From contig JBLDXI010000009.1 of the NCBI GenBank assembly GCA_047495785.1, forward strand, positions 372,001-436,000: a DNA stretch of 64,000 nt, read 5' to 3'. This stretch comes from Lepidodermella squamata. Taxonomy: Eukaryota > Gastrotricha. Shown here in pieces: positions 32,530 through 46,983 of the stretch. Position 1 is the stretch's first letter. Each line of letters opens with the position of its first letter. The position numbers and the translations under genes were made by a program. The notes under the pieces are model-generated. The model searched no databases and had not been told where the DNA came from. It saw only the letters and a list, made by a program, of their open reading frames with translations.

Positions 32530-35500
32530 TCACACGACGGCTTTCGTTGTGACGCCGCTGGGTGACGTGCCAGGCGACGCCGGGCCGATATCGCAGACAC
32601 CAGCCATGTCCACGATGGTAGCCATCTTCTTCGCCTCGCCCGTGCCCGACGCCAGAGTATTGTACTGTTGCTGCAGTTGATTCGTCATTGGGTCAATTGA
32701 ATATTGCTGCGGCGGCGGCAGTGGCGGCGCCGGTGCGTTGACCTGCCAACCGATGGGCACCGCTTCCACCTGCCGGACCACCGGCGCTGTTGAAATGACA
32801 ACACCGCCGTATTTCGCCTTCAAACGCTCCTCACGTCTCCGCCTCCATTGCCGATATTCGGTCAGCAACCACGCATTTTCACCAATCATAGCGATGCCAC
32901 GCTGAAATTACAATTATTGTTCATTGTTCATTAACTAGGCTTGGGCGAGCACGGGATTGACAGGCGTTTTAGCCCTGATAAAATATTACAAACTTACTTG
33001 TCTGAGGGAGCCAGGAGTGGAAGCGAACAGATAAATGGCGTAGATAGGGACACAGCTGATCGATAGGAAAGTGAGACACCATCCGAGGTAGCCTGCCCAT
33101 TCCGGGTACTGAATGTTGCGATAGCTGGTCTCCTTCGGCCGGAAACAAGCCGTCACAAATGAAAACTACAACAAACATCATAACATTATTGAATCGCAAG
33201 TAATGGAAAAATTCTTACCAAAACAATAACCGGAGCAATAAAGCACCAGCAGAATTTCCAGAACGCACCAGGTTCTTTGCCATTCATCATAGCGATGTCC
33301 TTTGAAAATTGCGGTATGCCTGAAACATAAAAATAACATAAAACGGAAATTAATCATGAGTTAGAAGAGTTTGCCCTACCATAAACATAGCACACGCCGA
33401 CACATTCGAGGAAGGCAAGGAAAAGAAGAGGTATTTCTACACCGTACTGATCGTAAAATTCTACTAACAAAATGCCACCCTAAAACAAGGATCGGAATTC
33501 ATCTTCAATATATTTTGAATTGTGAATCAATTCTTACGTAAGTGCAGGTTGGAAGCGCGCCGAAATAAATGTAGATAACAACAGCTAGAACGAAGTATTC
33601 GCGACGTCTGTAAAGCTTGAGGGGAAGGTAATCCAGCAGGCCGGTGATCATCGATTCTAAACCTCCAAACTAGATTAGGGAAAAACATTATTTAAATTAT
33701 GCGATTTTCTAACATTTTAGAGCGTTTACCGTCGTATCGAGGCCTAAATTGATGAGCATGGCGAAAAACAGAACGGCCCAAATCGGGGCACCGGGCAGTG
33801 TCGATATAGCTTCGGGATAGGCGACGAATGTCAAGCCGTGGCCGAAGGTTTCCAACTGATCGACCGTCTTGTTGAGCATGCCCGCGATGTAGCCAAGCGT
33901 TCCGAACACAACAAAGCCAGCCATGATTGAAGTAAACGAACTAATCGCTGTAGTAATTATAGCGTCCCTAGAATTTCAGGAATCCTCAGGTGAGTGTAAA
34001 TATTTTCATAAATTCTGGCATTACGTTAAACAATTGTTGTGAAATTTGTTGTAGCTAGATAACGCTAGTAGGACGCCGAAGCCCGGGCCCAGCTGGAAAA
34101 GCACCTGGCCGGCGGCAACTTGCCAGACGCGCAATTCTAGCAGCGCTTCGAGGTTAGGCGTGAGGTAGTACTGAACGCCGACCCATGAACCAGGCAGCGT
34201 CATGACACGGAAGAAGAGAATGAACAGAACGCCGTAGGGAAACGTTGCTGTAAACCAGACAGCCTTGCCCGATGATTTGACGCCCTTCCATAGCGCGAAA
34301 TAAACGATGACGAAGATGCTGGCAAGGCATAACGAAATCTGCCACTTGATCGGGCCTAAATCGGAGAAGCCGTTCGAACGCTGAAGCTCAAGAACGCCGT
34401 TGCTAAACGATAATGAAATTTCAAATTCATCAATTTCCCAATATGAAGCATTGCTAGAGAAACTCACAAAAAGTATTCCTCTGCTGACGATGTTTGGTTC
34501 ATGAACTGCACTCGAGTGGTACCGCCCTCGATGGCCATACTGCAGATGGCCTCGGCATCGAGGGTTGTAGTCTCCGCGTCCAGAGCCGACTGTTGTGCGC
34601 TGCCCGAGCCAGCCGACTGTCCGCCCAACGAACCGGCTGAGGAAACGCCCAGGTCAGTCCTTAGGAACAAGAACGACTCACCCAGCGGCCGGTTCATGGT
34701 ACTTGTTTCATGTGGCACGCCTGTTTTTGTTGCGTTCAGTTGTCTCGTGCAGTTTTTAATTATTTCTAGCACGTGACTTCAAAATCAATGGGATTAGTTT
34801 GGATTTTTGAATGGAATTCATTTTCACCTGGTGAGCTTTTTCCTGTCTTCGAACGTAACGCAAGAATCGTTCGAGTTCCACGGATTGTCGCAGCTTTCCC
34901 ACGGCAATGTTGTGGAAATTGAAGACAGCAAAATGTACAAGGACCACGCCATTATTGTGTTGTAATACTAAAAGAATTAATATTAACGTTTCGATAATAT
35001 GGCAATTGGTCTTATTACCATGGCGACGACACTTGTAATGAGGCAGATGGCAAAGCCGAGGCCTTTGAACATTGGGCATATTTTATTCCAAATTGTGATA
35101 CAGCCATTCCTGTGGAATTGGCCTAGGCAGAACTCCATGTACATGAGAGGAAGACCGCAGATCAAAATCATGATCAAGTACGGCAGCAGAAAAGCTCCGC
35201 CACCATTGCTAGATGAAGGCATTAAATATGAAAAAATTAGACATAATCTTGGCGAAAATACCTGAAGCAGACAGCCGGGAAGCGCCACACCGCTGAAAGA
35301 TCGACTGCAAAGCCTACAACGGAGAGTAGGAAGTCCACCTTCGAGTCCCACTGCTCTCGCTCGACAACAATCTGCTGTGGGATTTCGACTTTTTTCGACG
35401 AATCGAGGCCGATTTGCGAGACGAGATTGCCGGCGAACTTGACGACGACGTTTTCGAGATCGCCGCGCCGTTGCATTTGGCTGAAGTGCCCGCCGATAAC

Positions 35501-35803
35501 CTCCTTGACGGCCTCGACGAAACCGCCATCGTCATCGTCATCGCCGCGTACATCGCGCACCGAAGGCGAGGATGACTTGCGGCTATGCTCGGCCGTGCTT
35601 GCATTCGACTTGGATTTGAGCAGAGGCTGGGCCTCGCGCGCCTTTATCGGCGTGCCGGGCGTCGAACTCAGCTTGGCTATCGGCGCCGGTGACAAGCGGT
35701 TCGACGGAACTGGCGAGCCGGCGGCCACATCTGAGGATTTATTTGGTGTATCACAGGGACGTTTGTCACTGGCTTTTTTGGTGCCCAAATCACTATCAGC
35801 CAT
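32530..35803 (-). CDS. SLC6-family sodium-coupled transporter, monoamine type
   Basis: Eleven exons on the minus strand: 35803-35262, 35208-35019, 34967-34828, 34776-34468, 34402-34025, 33967-33730, 33669-33538, 33479-33380, 33319-33219, 33165-32998 and 32901-32530, giving 889 residues. SLC6 landmarks are in order: [15 protein letters not shown] (TM1 with the Asp typical of dopamine/serotonin/noradrenaline carriers), [90 protein letters not shown] and [13 protein letters not shown]. The TM1 Asn that binds Na+ in the family (GNVWRFP) is Ala (SAVWRFP). The extracellular loop 2 exon has a Ser/Gly/Ala insert with sequons. The N-terminus (about 155 residues) and C-terminus (about 120, Pro/Gln-rich) are long and disordered. 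The upstream exon 36849-37298 may belong to it. Confidence 0.92.
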
Positions 35804-35806
35804 CGC

Positions 35807-36848
35807 CTGTCATTGAAAATAAAATACAAGAATATGACGGACCTTCTTGTCAATTATGGTTTTATAACGCTATTTATGGACGTAGAATTGACGATTCTAA
35901 TTGACAGAAAAGCTCCTAGGGCAAGCGAATGTATAATCGTAGCGGAACAAAATATCAAATTTTGTAGAGAACAGGCCTTATAATATTATGTTATTCAATA
36001 GTAAGTAGGTCATGATTATATCTTTACTAACAACATCAGCTTATCAATAGAGGGATTCCGAACTTGGCTTTGCAAGCTGTTTGAGCTTTCAACTTCCGAA
36101 AACGGTTTCCAAGTAAAAAAGTTTCACGATGCAACTTGGTACTCGAGGACCAAGAAGGCTTCAGGTTAGCTTTTTATATGAAACGTAACTCTGAGTGTCG
36201 AGTCACTTATGAAAAACATTTTCCCGCTCATTTACAGACTGCGATATTCGAGGGATATTTCGAGATAAAAGCTAGTAAAAAGCTAAATTATTAAATAAAA
36301 TACAGACAAATATGGGCTTTTCTACTACCTTATTCTACCTACTAGTCTACGCAGGTGAAAGATCAGCAGTAAAAAGCTACGCCAGGAAGAGCAAAATCCA
36401 CAAACCAGGATGGAGTTAAGAATTTATGAACTAATGCGCAATTTCGCCGCCAAAGTCTGAATTCGTTCACGCTCAGATATTATTTGTCGTGAAAACAAAC
36501 AAAAAAACGCTGATTCTTTGTTGCGCGCTGAAAAAACAAAAGCACCGACCTGCGCGCGCGATCTGGCGCCGCCGTAGCTCGATCTATCGATCTAGCCTTA
36601 TGTTCATGCGCTGGTCGACACCCCTATCTGTTTGCCTTCACGCAAAACTTCCGCCAGCAGACTATCGTCAGCATCCTGAGTATGCTGGCAACTTTTCAAT
36701 GGATCAGACACATTATTTGATCTCTGACGGATTTAGAAATATAGAGGAAGTGACGATATAGTTTAGTACAATGTAAAAATAAAACCAGCTAATAGGCTTA
36801 TCGCGCATTTGAAAGTATTCTCGTGTCATCATTTTCCCGCTCTCTCAC
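35807..36848. other. Probable first intron of the SLC6 gene, no gene seen
   Basis: A 1,042 bp stretch that begins, on the minus strand, with GTGAGAG and ends in ATTTTCAATGACAG. No coding signal. Confidence 0.5.
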
Positions 36849-37298
36849 CTGTTTTTTGCTAGGTGTCGATGGGTTATTCGGCTTCGCTGCTTTTGCGGTC
36901 GCGTCTTTGATGGGTGTTGTTTGCTGTGAGATAGTCGTGACGTCGCGCAGGCAGTCACTGGTGGGCAGGTGTTCATCGTAGCCGGCCGTTTCATCGTCGT
37001 CATCTTCGTCAACCTCCGGGTGAGCCTCCGTCGGTGCCGACGCACGAAAATGATGCTGGCCACTTCGGTAAAACTCCGAGTCGTCACCGGCCTGCACTGC
37101 TTGCGTCCGCTTGCGTTTGTAGCCGGCGAGCGGCCCGGGCAGGCTCGTGCTGATGTGCAAGTTTTTCTTGTGCCCGGCCGACGGCTGCGGGCTATCGATG
37201 CCACTTACGGGTGACGTCTCGCCCCCAGCTGCCGATTTCGCGATGTTCGACTTGCCGCTATCAGCCCGGTTCTTATTGTACTTTCCGCGGCTCAGCAT
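36849..37298 (-). CDS. Probable first coding exon of the SLC6 transporter (disordered N-terminal extension)
   Basis: An open frame of 150 codons starts MLSRGKYNKNRAD and ends TPSKKQ at a GTGAGA donor, phase 0. The next acceptor in the same orientation, CAATGACAG at 35807, restarts in phase 0 as Ala-Met-Ala-Asp-Ser, leading straight into the SLC6 N-terminus. Joined, the transporter would have about 1,040 residues. Composition (Lys, Ser, Asp, Pro; DEDDDDE run) matches the disordered transporter N-terminus. It could instead be a separate gene; a cDNA would decide. Confidence 0.6.
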
Positions 37299-39051
37299 CA
37301 CTTATCACAAAAAAGTATTGTCAGCGTCGAGGGCCGGCTCTATAGTAGACGAATGGCGCAAAAATCATCATTATCATCGAGTATAATAGCCACAACAACA
37401 CCCTGGTGGTTTATAGATATATTTGGCAAGCGTTAATCTGAACCTGATGGAAACAATAACACGCAAGGGCGAGCAACCTCGCTCGGGCTACACCGCAGCG
37501 TAATCGCAGGTGAATATTGTAAGGTGTCATATTATGTAGTTATGTAGACAATCGCGCGGTGTCTGGAGTAAAAAAACTCACCTGAGCGCGGCGGGCGAAA
37601 GCGTCTGGCTAATCGCCACCGATGTATATTTTGCTTACGACAAAAAACCGTTGCAACTCGCAAAAACAACAGAGGCATACTTACAAACACACACACACAC
37701 CGACGAAGAATCAGCACAACGTGGCCGATAATAATAATGATGAGCAGATCGCAGCGCAGGTGGAAAATAACGCACTAATCCGAGCGAGGTATCGCAGCGC
37801 GAAGCCACAGAACCTGGTGCGGCGATAACCTCATCGCTAATTTGCTAGCATCATGAACATTATAATACACTGTTCTTACAAATCGCAGCCATAATAAATC
37901 AAGAAGCAATGTGGGTATAGAGGGAGATGGGAGGGAGAGAACGCAAAAAAACGATGCAGCCGCCATGATAAACTTGCGCGCGCCTGGGCGCAAGTGCCGC
38001 GCGATGAGGTGACCCGCTTGTGTCATATCTTCTTCCACTCGGAATTGCTCGGGCATCAGCTTTTATCGTGGCTGCGAATAATTTACTAGGATGTGCGCGG
38101 CCGACTGCGATGGCATGTGTTTTTTTCTCGCCAGCAGCATCCTGAGCGAAGAGCTCAAACCTCGGCGCTCAGATCGTTGTAATAAATAAATTGCGTATAA
38201 CGATTGCCCTTTCCGTGTCTCGCGTGTCTATAACGCGTGTCTTTTATTTATTAATCAAAATTGCCTTTATATTGATCACTGATTGCAAGTGACAACCCGA
38301 TCGACTTGGCTGAGCGAGCGATTTGACTTTAATCCATCACTTCTGCCTCGCAGACGCGCGGCTGCTGCGGCGCTTTTAATGCGCGACATCGCGGCCGGCG
38401 TTGTTGCCAAGGCGGCAGCGGGCACATAGACAACAATAACGGCGACGTAGAAGCCGGTCGGTCGGGTATGCATGCGGCTACTGCGCCTCCCGCTATCTCT
38501 GTCTCTATCTCATACGATGATACGTTTGCACTGTCGTCTTTTTGCGCGCAATCCCTCGAGGCGGTCGCGCAACCGGCCGCCTCAAAAAAGCTGCCGTTGC
38601 AAGTGACGAGTGGCGCGAAAAAACGCCAAGTCAAACACTAACCGAGTTGATTAAGATCGACGCGCGCGCGGCGTGGCAAAAAAGCCGTGCGCGATATGCC
38701 AAGCGCACGCGCCTCCCAGGGGCAATTTAAAAAAGGCCACTCGAGCGAAACAAAAAATGGTGTCAAATCAGAGCTGTCGATGCCGGCACTCAACGTCACT
38801 TGTCAGCCAGCGTCATCATCATCGCACAAGACAAGTCAAGTGCCGCTTCTCATTGACTTTTAAATTAGCAACAACACGACCGTCTTGTTTTCAAAACAGC
38901 CGAGTTCGCGAAAACTTTCGCACACCGGGACAATGATATTTGGGACAAAAATAAGCAACCCAACATGTGGTGGTGGCATGTATTGCGGCGTTTTATTTCT
39001 CAGCTTCTTGAAAAAAACCAGGGCATGATAGGAAAAATTCTCTTATAAGTT
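37299..39051. other. Intergenic stretch upstream of the SLC6 gene
   Basis: 1.75 kb with no supported gene: scattered CGCGCG strings, an ACACAC run at about 37688-37699 and short disordered ORFs. Likely the SLC6 promoter region and the 3' UTR of the next gene. Confidence 0.45.
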
Positions 39052-40349
39052 TTAGTCATCGTCATCTTCGTTCGCTGTCTTCGGCTTCTCCGACATGGGC
39101 ACGCCACCGCCTGCGGCACCGTCGGGCAAAAGTTGCTCGGCTTGAGTTAGTGTTTGCCGATGGGCACCGTGACCTGCCCCGATTTGATGCTTCGAACCGA
39201 CGCGCAGGGGTTGCTGATTGATGCGCTCGAGCAAGTTCAGCATTTCCGGGTTGACATTAATACCAGAAATCTTCCAAGCAAGATGCTGAAAGTCGGCAAT
39301 TTCCAAGTGATCTCGCTTGAATTCCGGCAGATTTTCCGTATCTTCAGTCCTAATATAATGATCCAAATTGAAATAGAGGGTTAAAACTCCAGATTATAAC
39401 TTACACAAAATTTGGGTAAAGAATTCGTTCGGCCAAAGCACATATCGCAGAGAATAACTGCAGGTCAACTTTGGTTTCTTCTGTAATTTTCGTGACATCA
39501 AGCAGCATCGGCAAATGCTTGTTTCGGTCGAACGTTGTAATAAGAACGTCACCAACGGCCTTTTCAAGCTCCTATTGTCATATAATTCCCTCTTAAAATT
39601 GACATTTCCAGGCAAGTTCCAAGCACATACGTTAAAGCTGATGGCGTTGTTTTTGTTCTTGTTGTTCATAAACACCTTGTTGTAAATCTGCTGCCGCTTG
39701 GGCGTGATTCTCGTGAACGATCTAAGATACTTTTCAGGTGTCATTGCTGATGAGGAACAAAATGTATAAGGTTCAACAACAAACAAAAGGACAGACTCTC
39801 AAGGGAAAGCAAGTCGATGGGCAATTCGTATCTGGCAGCTTGCTCCGACAGAGCTAACCGGCCTCGAAGCCACGGCGTTGATCGGAAACGCTTTAAAAAG
39901 CGAAAGAAAACTCGGTTATTTTACGAATTAGATTTTCTTAAATTCCTTACCTTGAGTTCTTCTTCCAACTCTTTTTTGGACTTTCCCGACGGGCCAGGTT
40001 CAGCTTGTTCGGCTTGCTGGCTTTCCTGTCGATCAGAAGCGTGTTGAAAAATGCTTAGAGCTCGAGCTACTTTCAACGCTTTGCCCCATTTAGACGACAC
40101 TTTAATTTTATGCCCCGGGTGGTCGTGGCTTGAGTTGGCAGCGCAGCCTTGTGGCAAAAATAGTAGGGACGGTACGTTGTCAACCGCGGCCGGTAGTGCA
40201 CTGGCCGACGAGGGGCGCCGCCTCAAGTTGACCCCAGTTGGAATATTCAGAAAAAAGTGGTCATCTTTACTGACGCGTTTACCCTCCCTCCCAGCCGACA
40301 TAGGGCGACTAGGCCGAGTGCTCTTACTCACGGCTTCTCTACTCGCCAT
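39052..40349 (-). CDS. Uncharacterised conserved-looking protein with a helical, EF-hand-like region
   Basis: Five exons, 40349-39951, 39890-39797, 39746-39631, 39571-39405 and 39349-39052, give 357 residues. The first 130 are basic, disordered and Ser/Pro-rich, ending in a charged helix (KSKKELEEELK). The rest looks folded: ARYELPIDLLSLE, MTPEKYLRSFTRITPKRQQI, a helix-loop-helix with a degenerate EF-hand loop (DVTKITEETKVDLQLFSAI), LAERILYPNFV, and IADFQHLAWKISGINVNPEM. The pattern suggests an EF-hand-derived cytoplasmic or ciliary protein, but I cannot name the family. It ends in an acidic EDDDD tail. The exon 2 donor (GTCTGT) is weak; an alternative a few codons on also keeps phase. Confidence 0.75.
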
Positions 40350-41214
40350 GTTTCAACATTTTCAGTTCAAAAACTTTGAGAATCAGGGATAGGGGCATAA
40401 GGCGGGTTTAATAGCTAGCTCGCGTGAGTCATTATAGTATCATTTTATATTATACTTACATCTTTCATGGGCGGTGAAATGTCCATTTTCAGCCTAGGTG
40501 CTGATGTTGCCTTCGAAATTCAGAATCTCTCCAAGATAGTACAAAAAATATCCAGAAGCCAGTAGGGAATTCAGAAAATGTCACGCACTAGTGGGGAATA
40601 AGTTCCTCTAAATTTTTTCTTTTCGTTGATTCAGTAATAAAAAGCAGAGCACTGCTCTTATTTACAGGTTGCGGCTAGTCTATAATATTATACTACACTA
40701 CTGTGATATATCGCGTGAAGGCCAAAACTAACTGTGCATAAAAGGCGCCGTTGTCAAGGACGCCGCTGATCAATAGCGCGCTGCGTTTGTAGTAGTAGTA
40801 CATAAACGCATACAGGTGCCAATAAAATTTCCATCAGTTATATAGCCGTAAACACTGCTACAAACTGCTCCGATAAATTAGCTTACAGGTATGAAAAAAC
40901 CGCAATACAATTAAGTTTTTAGCGGCGCGCACTCGAATAATGATTAATAACTGTTTCGTCGGAGTCGGAATATATAGGCGAAATCGATAGGTAATTGGTT
41001 TTGCGGCGGCAACTTCTTTTTTCCAGCCTAGTTAAAACAAGCCCGAATTTACTTTTCGTTAAAACAAGGCGGCTGGATATTTGCTGAAAGTTCTGGATTC
41101 TATTAAAGGAGTCGGAAAAATTAAACTGACAAACAAATTAAAAAGGACCGATTCCAAATTCCAACTTACAGATTGTCTAAGAGTGAAATTTCCCGACTGA
41201 TTTCGGTTGAAATC
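40350..41214. other. Divergent intergenic region before EGF gene A
   Basis: AT-rich promoter-type DNA between two divergent genes; no gene seen. Confidence 0.45.
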
Positions 41215-44237
<3,023 letters not shown>

Positions 44238-44603
44238 GTAAAAATAAGATTCTTATCTCTTTTTAAGAGAGCGTTTGATAGTAAAACTAGCAAAAGCTTT
44301 GAGGTACAACTCCCGACATTCATTTGCATCTGTCATTCAAAATCAATATCTCGTAAGGTTACTTGTTTTAAAATCATTGGGAATAAAGTTGAAATAAATT
44401 GCATGTTTGCTGTTATTTAAACTATAAGGGATTCCAAGAACCGAAGTTGCGGCTCGGCTGTAAGAAATCGAGGCGGCTTGTATTGGTTGATGACGCTATT
44501 GTTTCGCTTGAGGTTGAATTCTCTGAACGCATTGAAGCCTCCCTTCTTTATCGTGAAAACCTAAGGAGAACAGAATTCACTATTACAGGACAATTTTATC
44601 ATT
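44238..44603. other. Short intergenic stretch between convergent genes
   Basis: 366 bp holding the two facing 3' UTRs; AATAAA-type signals at 44382-44397 on the plus strand. Confidence 0.5.
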
Positions 44604-46584
44604 TTAATGGACCTTTGGTGAGATGATCGCGTTTCGGGAGCGATAAACATTGTACACTCCGTTTTGTTCCATTAGCTCCTTCTCCAAAACTTCTGCAACT
44701 TTCGCGGGCAACGGATTGTCATTGCCGTCGGCTTCGACAAATATGACGTAAAATAGATCGGATTCTTTGACTAATAAACATCAAATTAGTTATAAGCAAA
44801 TCAATTGTTTATACAATATTACATCCGCCAGCCCTTTCTGGAAACATCGAAACCCAAACGTTGCTTAAAGTTGTCGTGAATTCATGGAGAGAACCCACTC
44901 CAGCGGCAGCGAGCCCTTTCTTGATAGCAGTCATCATCAAATCTTCGCCGACTTTCTCCCCAGCCAAGTCCAACAGGCTTCCCATCCGCCCGCAATAGCG
45001 CATTTCAGGAGTTTTACCTCTCAAATTGACGCACTCTAGGAGATCGCCGATTCGGTATCGGTAGAACCCAACTATGGTTGTGACTATCAATTCGTATCGT
45101 TTGCCAACTTCAAGCTCCTCCATGAAGTAAATTCTCGGATTCTCAGCATAGATTTCACTTTCTTCGATGAACTCGAACACCGCTTGGTTTGGAGACAACG
45201 TAAACAGAGGCTCATCTGTGCCGAATGGTGTGCACAGCTCACCGAGGTTTACGGAGTAGAAAGTTTCACTAGAGCCAATGCCGCCAGTGAAAAATCGCAC
45301 GTTAGTACCACAGTACCATTGCATGCGGTCTCTTTGAAGTTGGTGAGATCCAGAAACCGCGACGCCCATGTAGGCTGTAATTTAAAGGTTGTACAAAGGC
45401 GCGATGGAGCATCATCTTTCAACTTACTCAACCTGGGCCAAAGGCGACCTACAACTCCTTCAGCTGACTTCTCAAAAGCTGCTTCAATTTCATCAGCTCG
45501 CTCGGGATCCGCAGGAAGCTGACCTTGGCTTAGAATTGATTCTTTTATATCCTGAGGAATAGATGGTGGTCCTGTAATCGTGCCGTTTCGAATGTCATGC
45601 GCGTAGGATCGCCAATGTTTCTCAAGTACGGAAAGCGCCCCGAGAACACTCCCCGGAAAAACTCCCTCGATGCCGATCAAATCGCGATCAGACAATGCAA
45701 AGAGCCACCTCAGGTAAAATTGAGCTTCATCCTCGAAGTAAATTGTGTCGACTTGCTTCGGGTAAACCTTGGCCTGGAAATAAGCTTCATTCTTGAAGCT
45801 CGGCGGATAAACGGAAACAATGCTAATACGATCACCCGCTGGTGTGAACTTCGGCTTTGTGGATATCGCAAGCGATATTGATTTGAGTGGAGATAACCAG
45901 TGAACTGTCTTGAAGCGCTGAGTTACGGCATAGCCAGTCATAGCCATCTTGAGGCCCTTCTTATAAAATGTTGTGCTCGCCGGTAAGAGCTTGGGTTTTC
46001 CTAGATTCATTAAATGTGTTATATTGGCCTGATATTCGAAAGTTTAACATACCCGTCGTTCCACTCGATGAGTTGTACAGTTCGATCGTATCCGATGTTA
46101 TTAGATTAGTTTCGCCGTTGTTGACCATTCGTTCGATGTAAGGCAAATAGGTGGAATATTCAGTCAATGGATGAAGGCTCTGCAAATCTTTGCGAGATTT
46201 GATCTTACCAATATTGTTGGCTCTACCGTATTCAGTGTTTGCATTCATGTTAACAATCTCACGCAATAGCTCCTCTTGTACAGGACCAGGATCCGGCAAT
46301 GATTGCTGCAATTTTTTCAGCTCCTTTTGGCTGAGAATACGCAAGGTCAGATTGTAAAAAGCATGAATGAGAATTCCTCGAATAGATTGATGGCGCTTAG
46401 AGATCGGAACAGTCGCAAGGCGAGCGAGGAAAAGTGCTGCACCCAACAAGACGATTTCGGCCAGTAGCACCACCAATCGGCTCAGAAAGCAACAGCTGCT
46501 GGTGACATTCCACATAAATCTGGCGAACAGCAGAATCGCAACAACAGCGCCTAAAAGACGCGTTGTATAGTGATTGGTTTCCAT
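44604..46584 (-). CDS. GH3-family acyl-adenylate/amido-synthetase-like protein (GHDC-like)
   Basis: Four exons, 46584-46053, 46000-45428, 45374-44823 and 44770-44604, give 607 residues, the usual GH3 length. The N-terminus has two hydrophobic segments (LLGAVVAILLFARF and LVVLLAEIVLLGAALFLA), so it is probably membrane-bound. GH3 landmarks: TEYGRANNIGKI, YNSSSGTTGKPKLLP (the ATP/AMP phosphate-binding motif), FTGGIGSSETFYSVNL, LTTIVGFYRYRIGD-type motif (IVTTIVGFYRYRIGD), and LDLAGEKVGEDLM. In plants GH3 enzymes adenylate acids such as indole-acetic or jasmonic acid and join them to amino acids. Animal members (vertebrate GHDC) have no settled substrate. All nucleotide-binding motifs look intact, so activity is plausible. 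Confidence 0.9.
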
Positions 46585-46983
46585 GAAATTTTGCTTTGAT
46601 CTAGCAACTGATCCTATTCTATTTCGAGTTGACCCTCTTTCTTCTTGTTGTCGTGGACAGATAACAAGAGCTTATCAATAAAAGATTTAGAATGGGTACC
46701 GCATTTTATGCATCACCTTATCGCTTCTTATCTTCCATACTGATATAAGTAACACGAAAATGTCTGAACAATCTTTGGCAATGCAGCGAAGGCGAAATTG
46801 AACTTTGAGCTTGGTACCTTGAACCGCTGTAAATGCGTAATTTCAGCGCTAAATGTCAACAATGTACCGCAATAAAGTATTTGTGCTTTATTTTGCAAGT
46901 TGAACTTAAAAAAGAATGCATAAAACATGAAAAAATCCAGTTTAGAGAGTGTTTTATCTAACTGCAAACATTGTCGGGCTGAC
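46585..46983. other. Intergenic stretch between the GH3 gene and the haemagglutinin-like gene
   Basis: 399 bp, AT-rich, no gene: the GH3 promoter and the 3' end of the giant gene, both on the minus strand. Confidence 0.5.
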
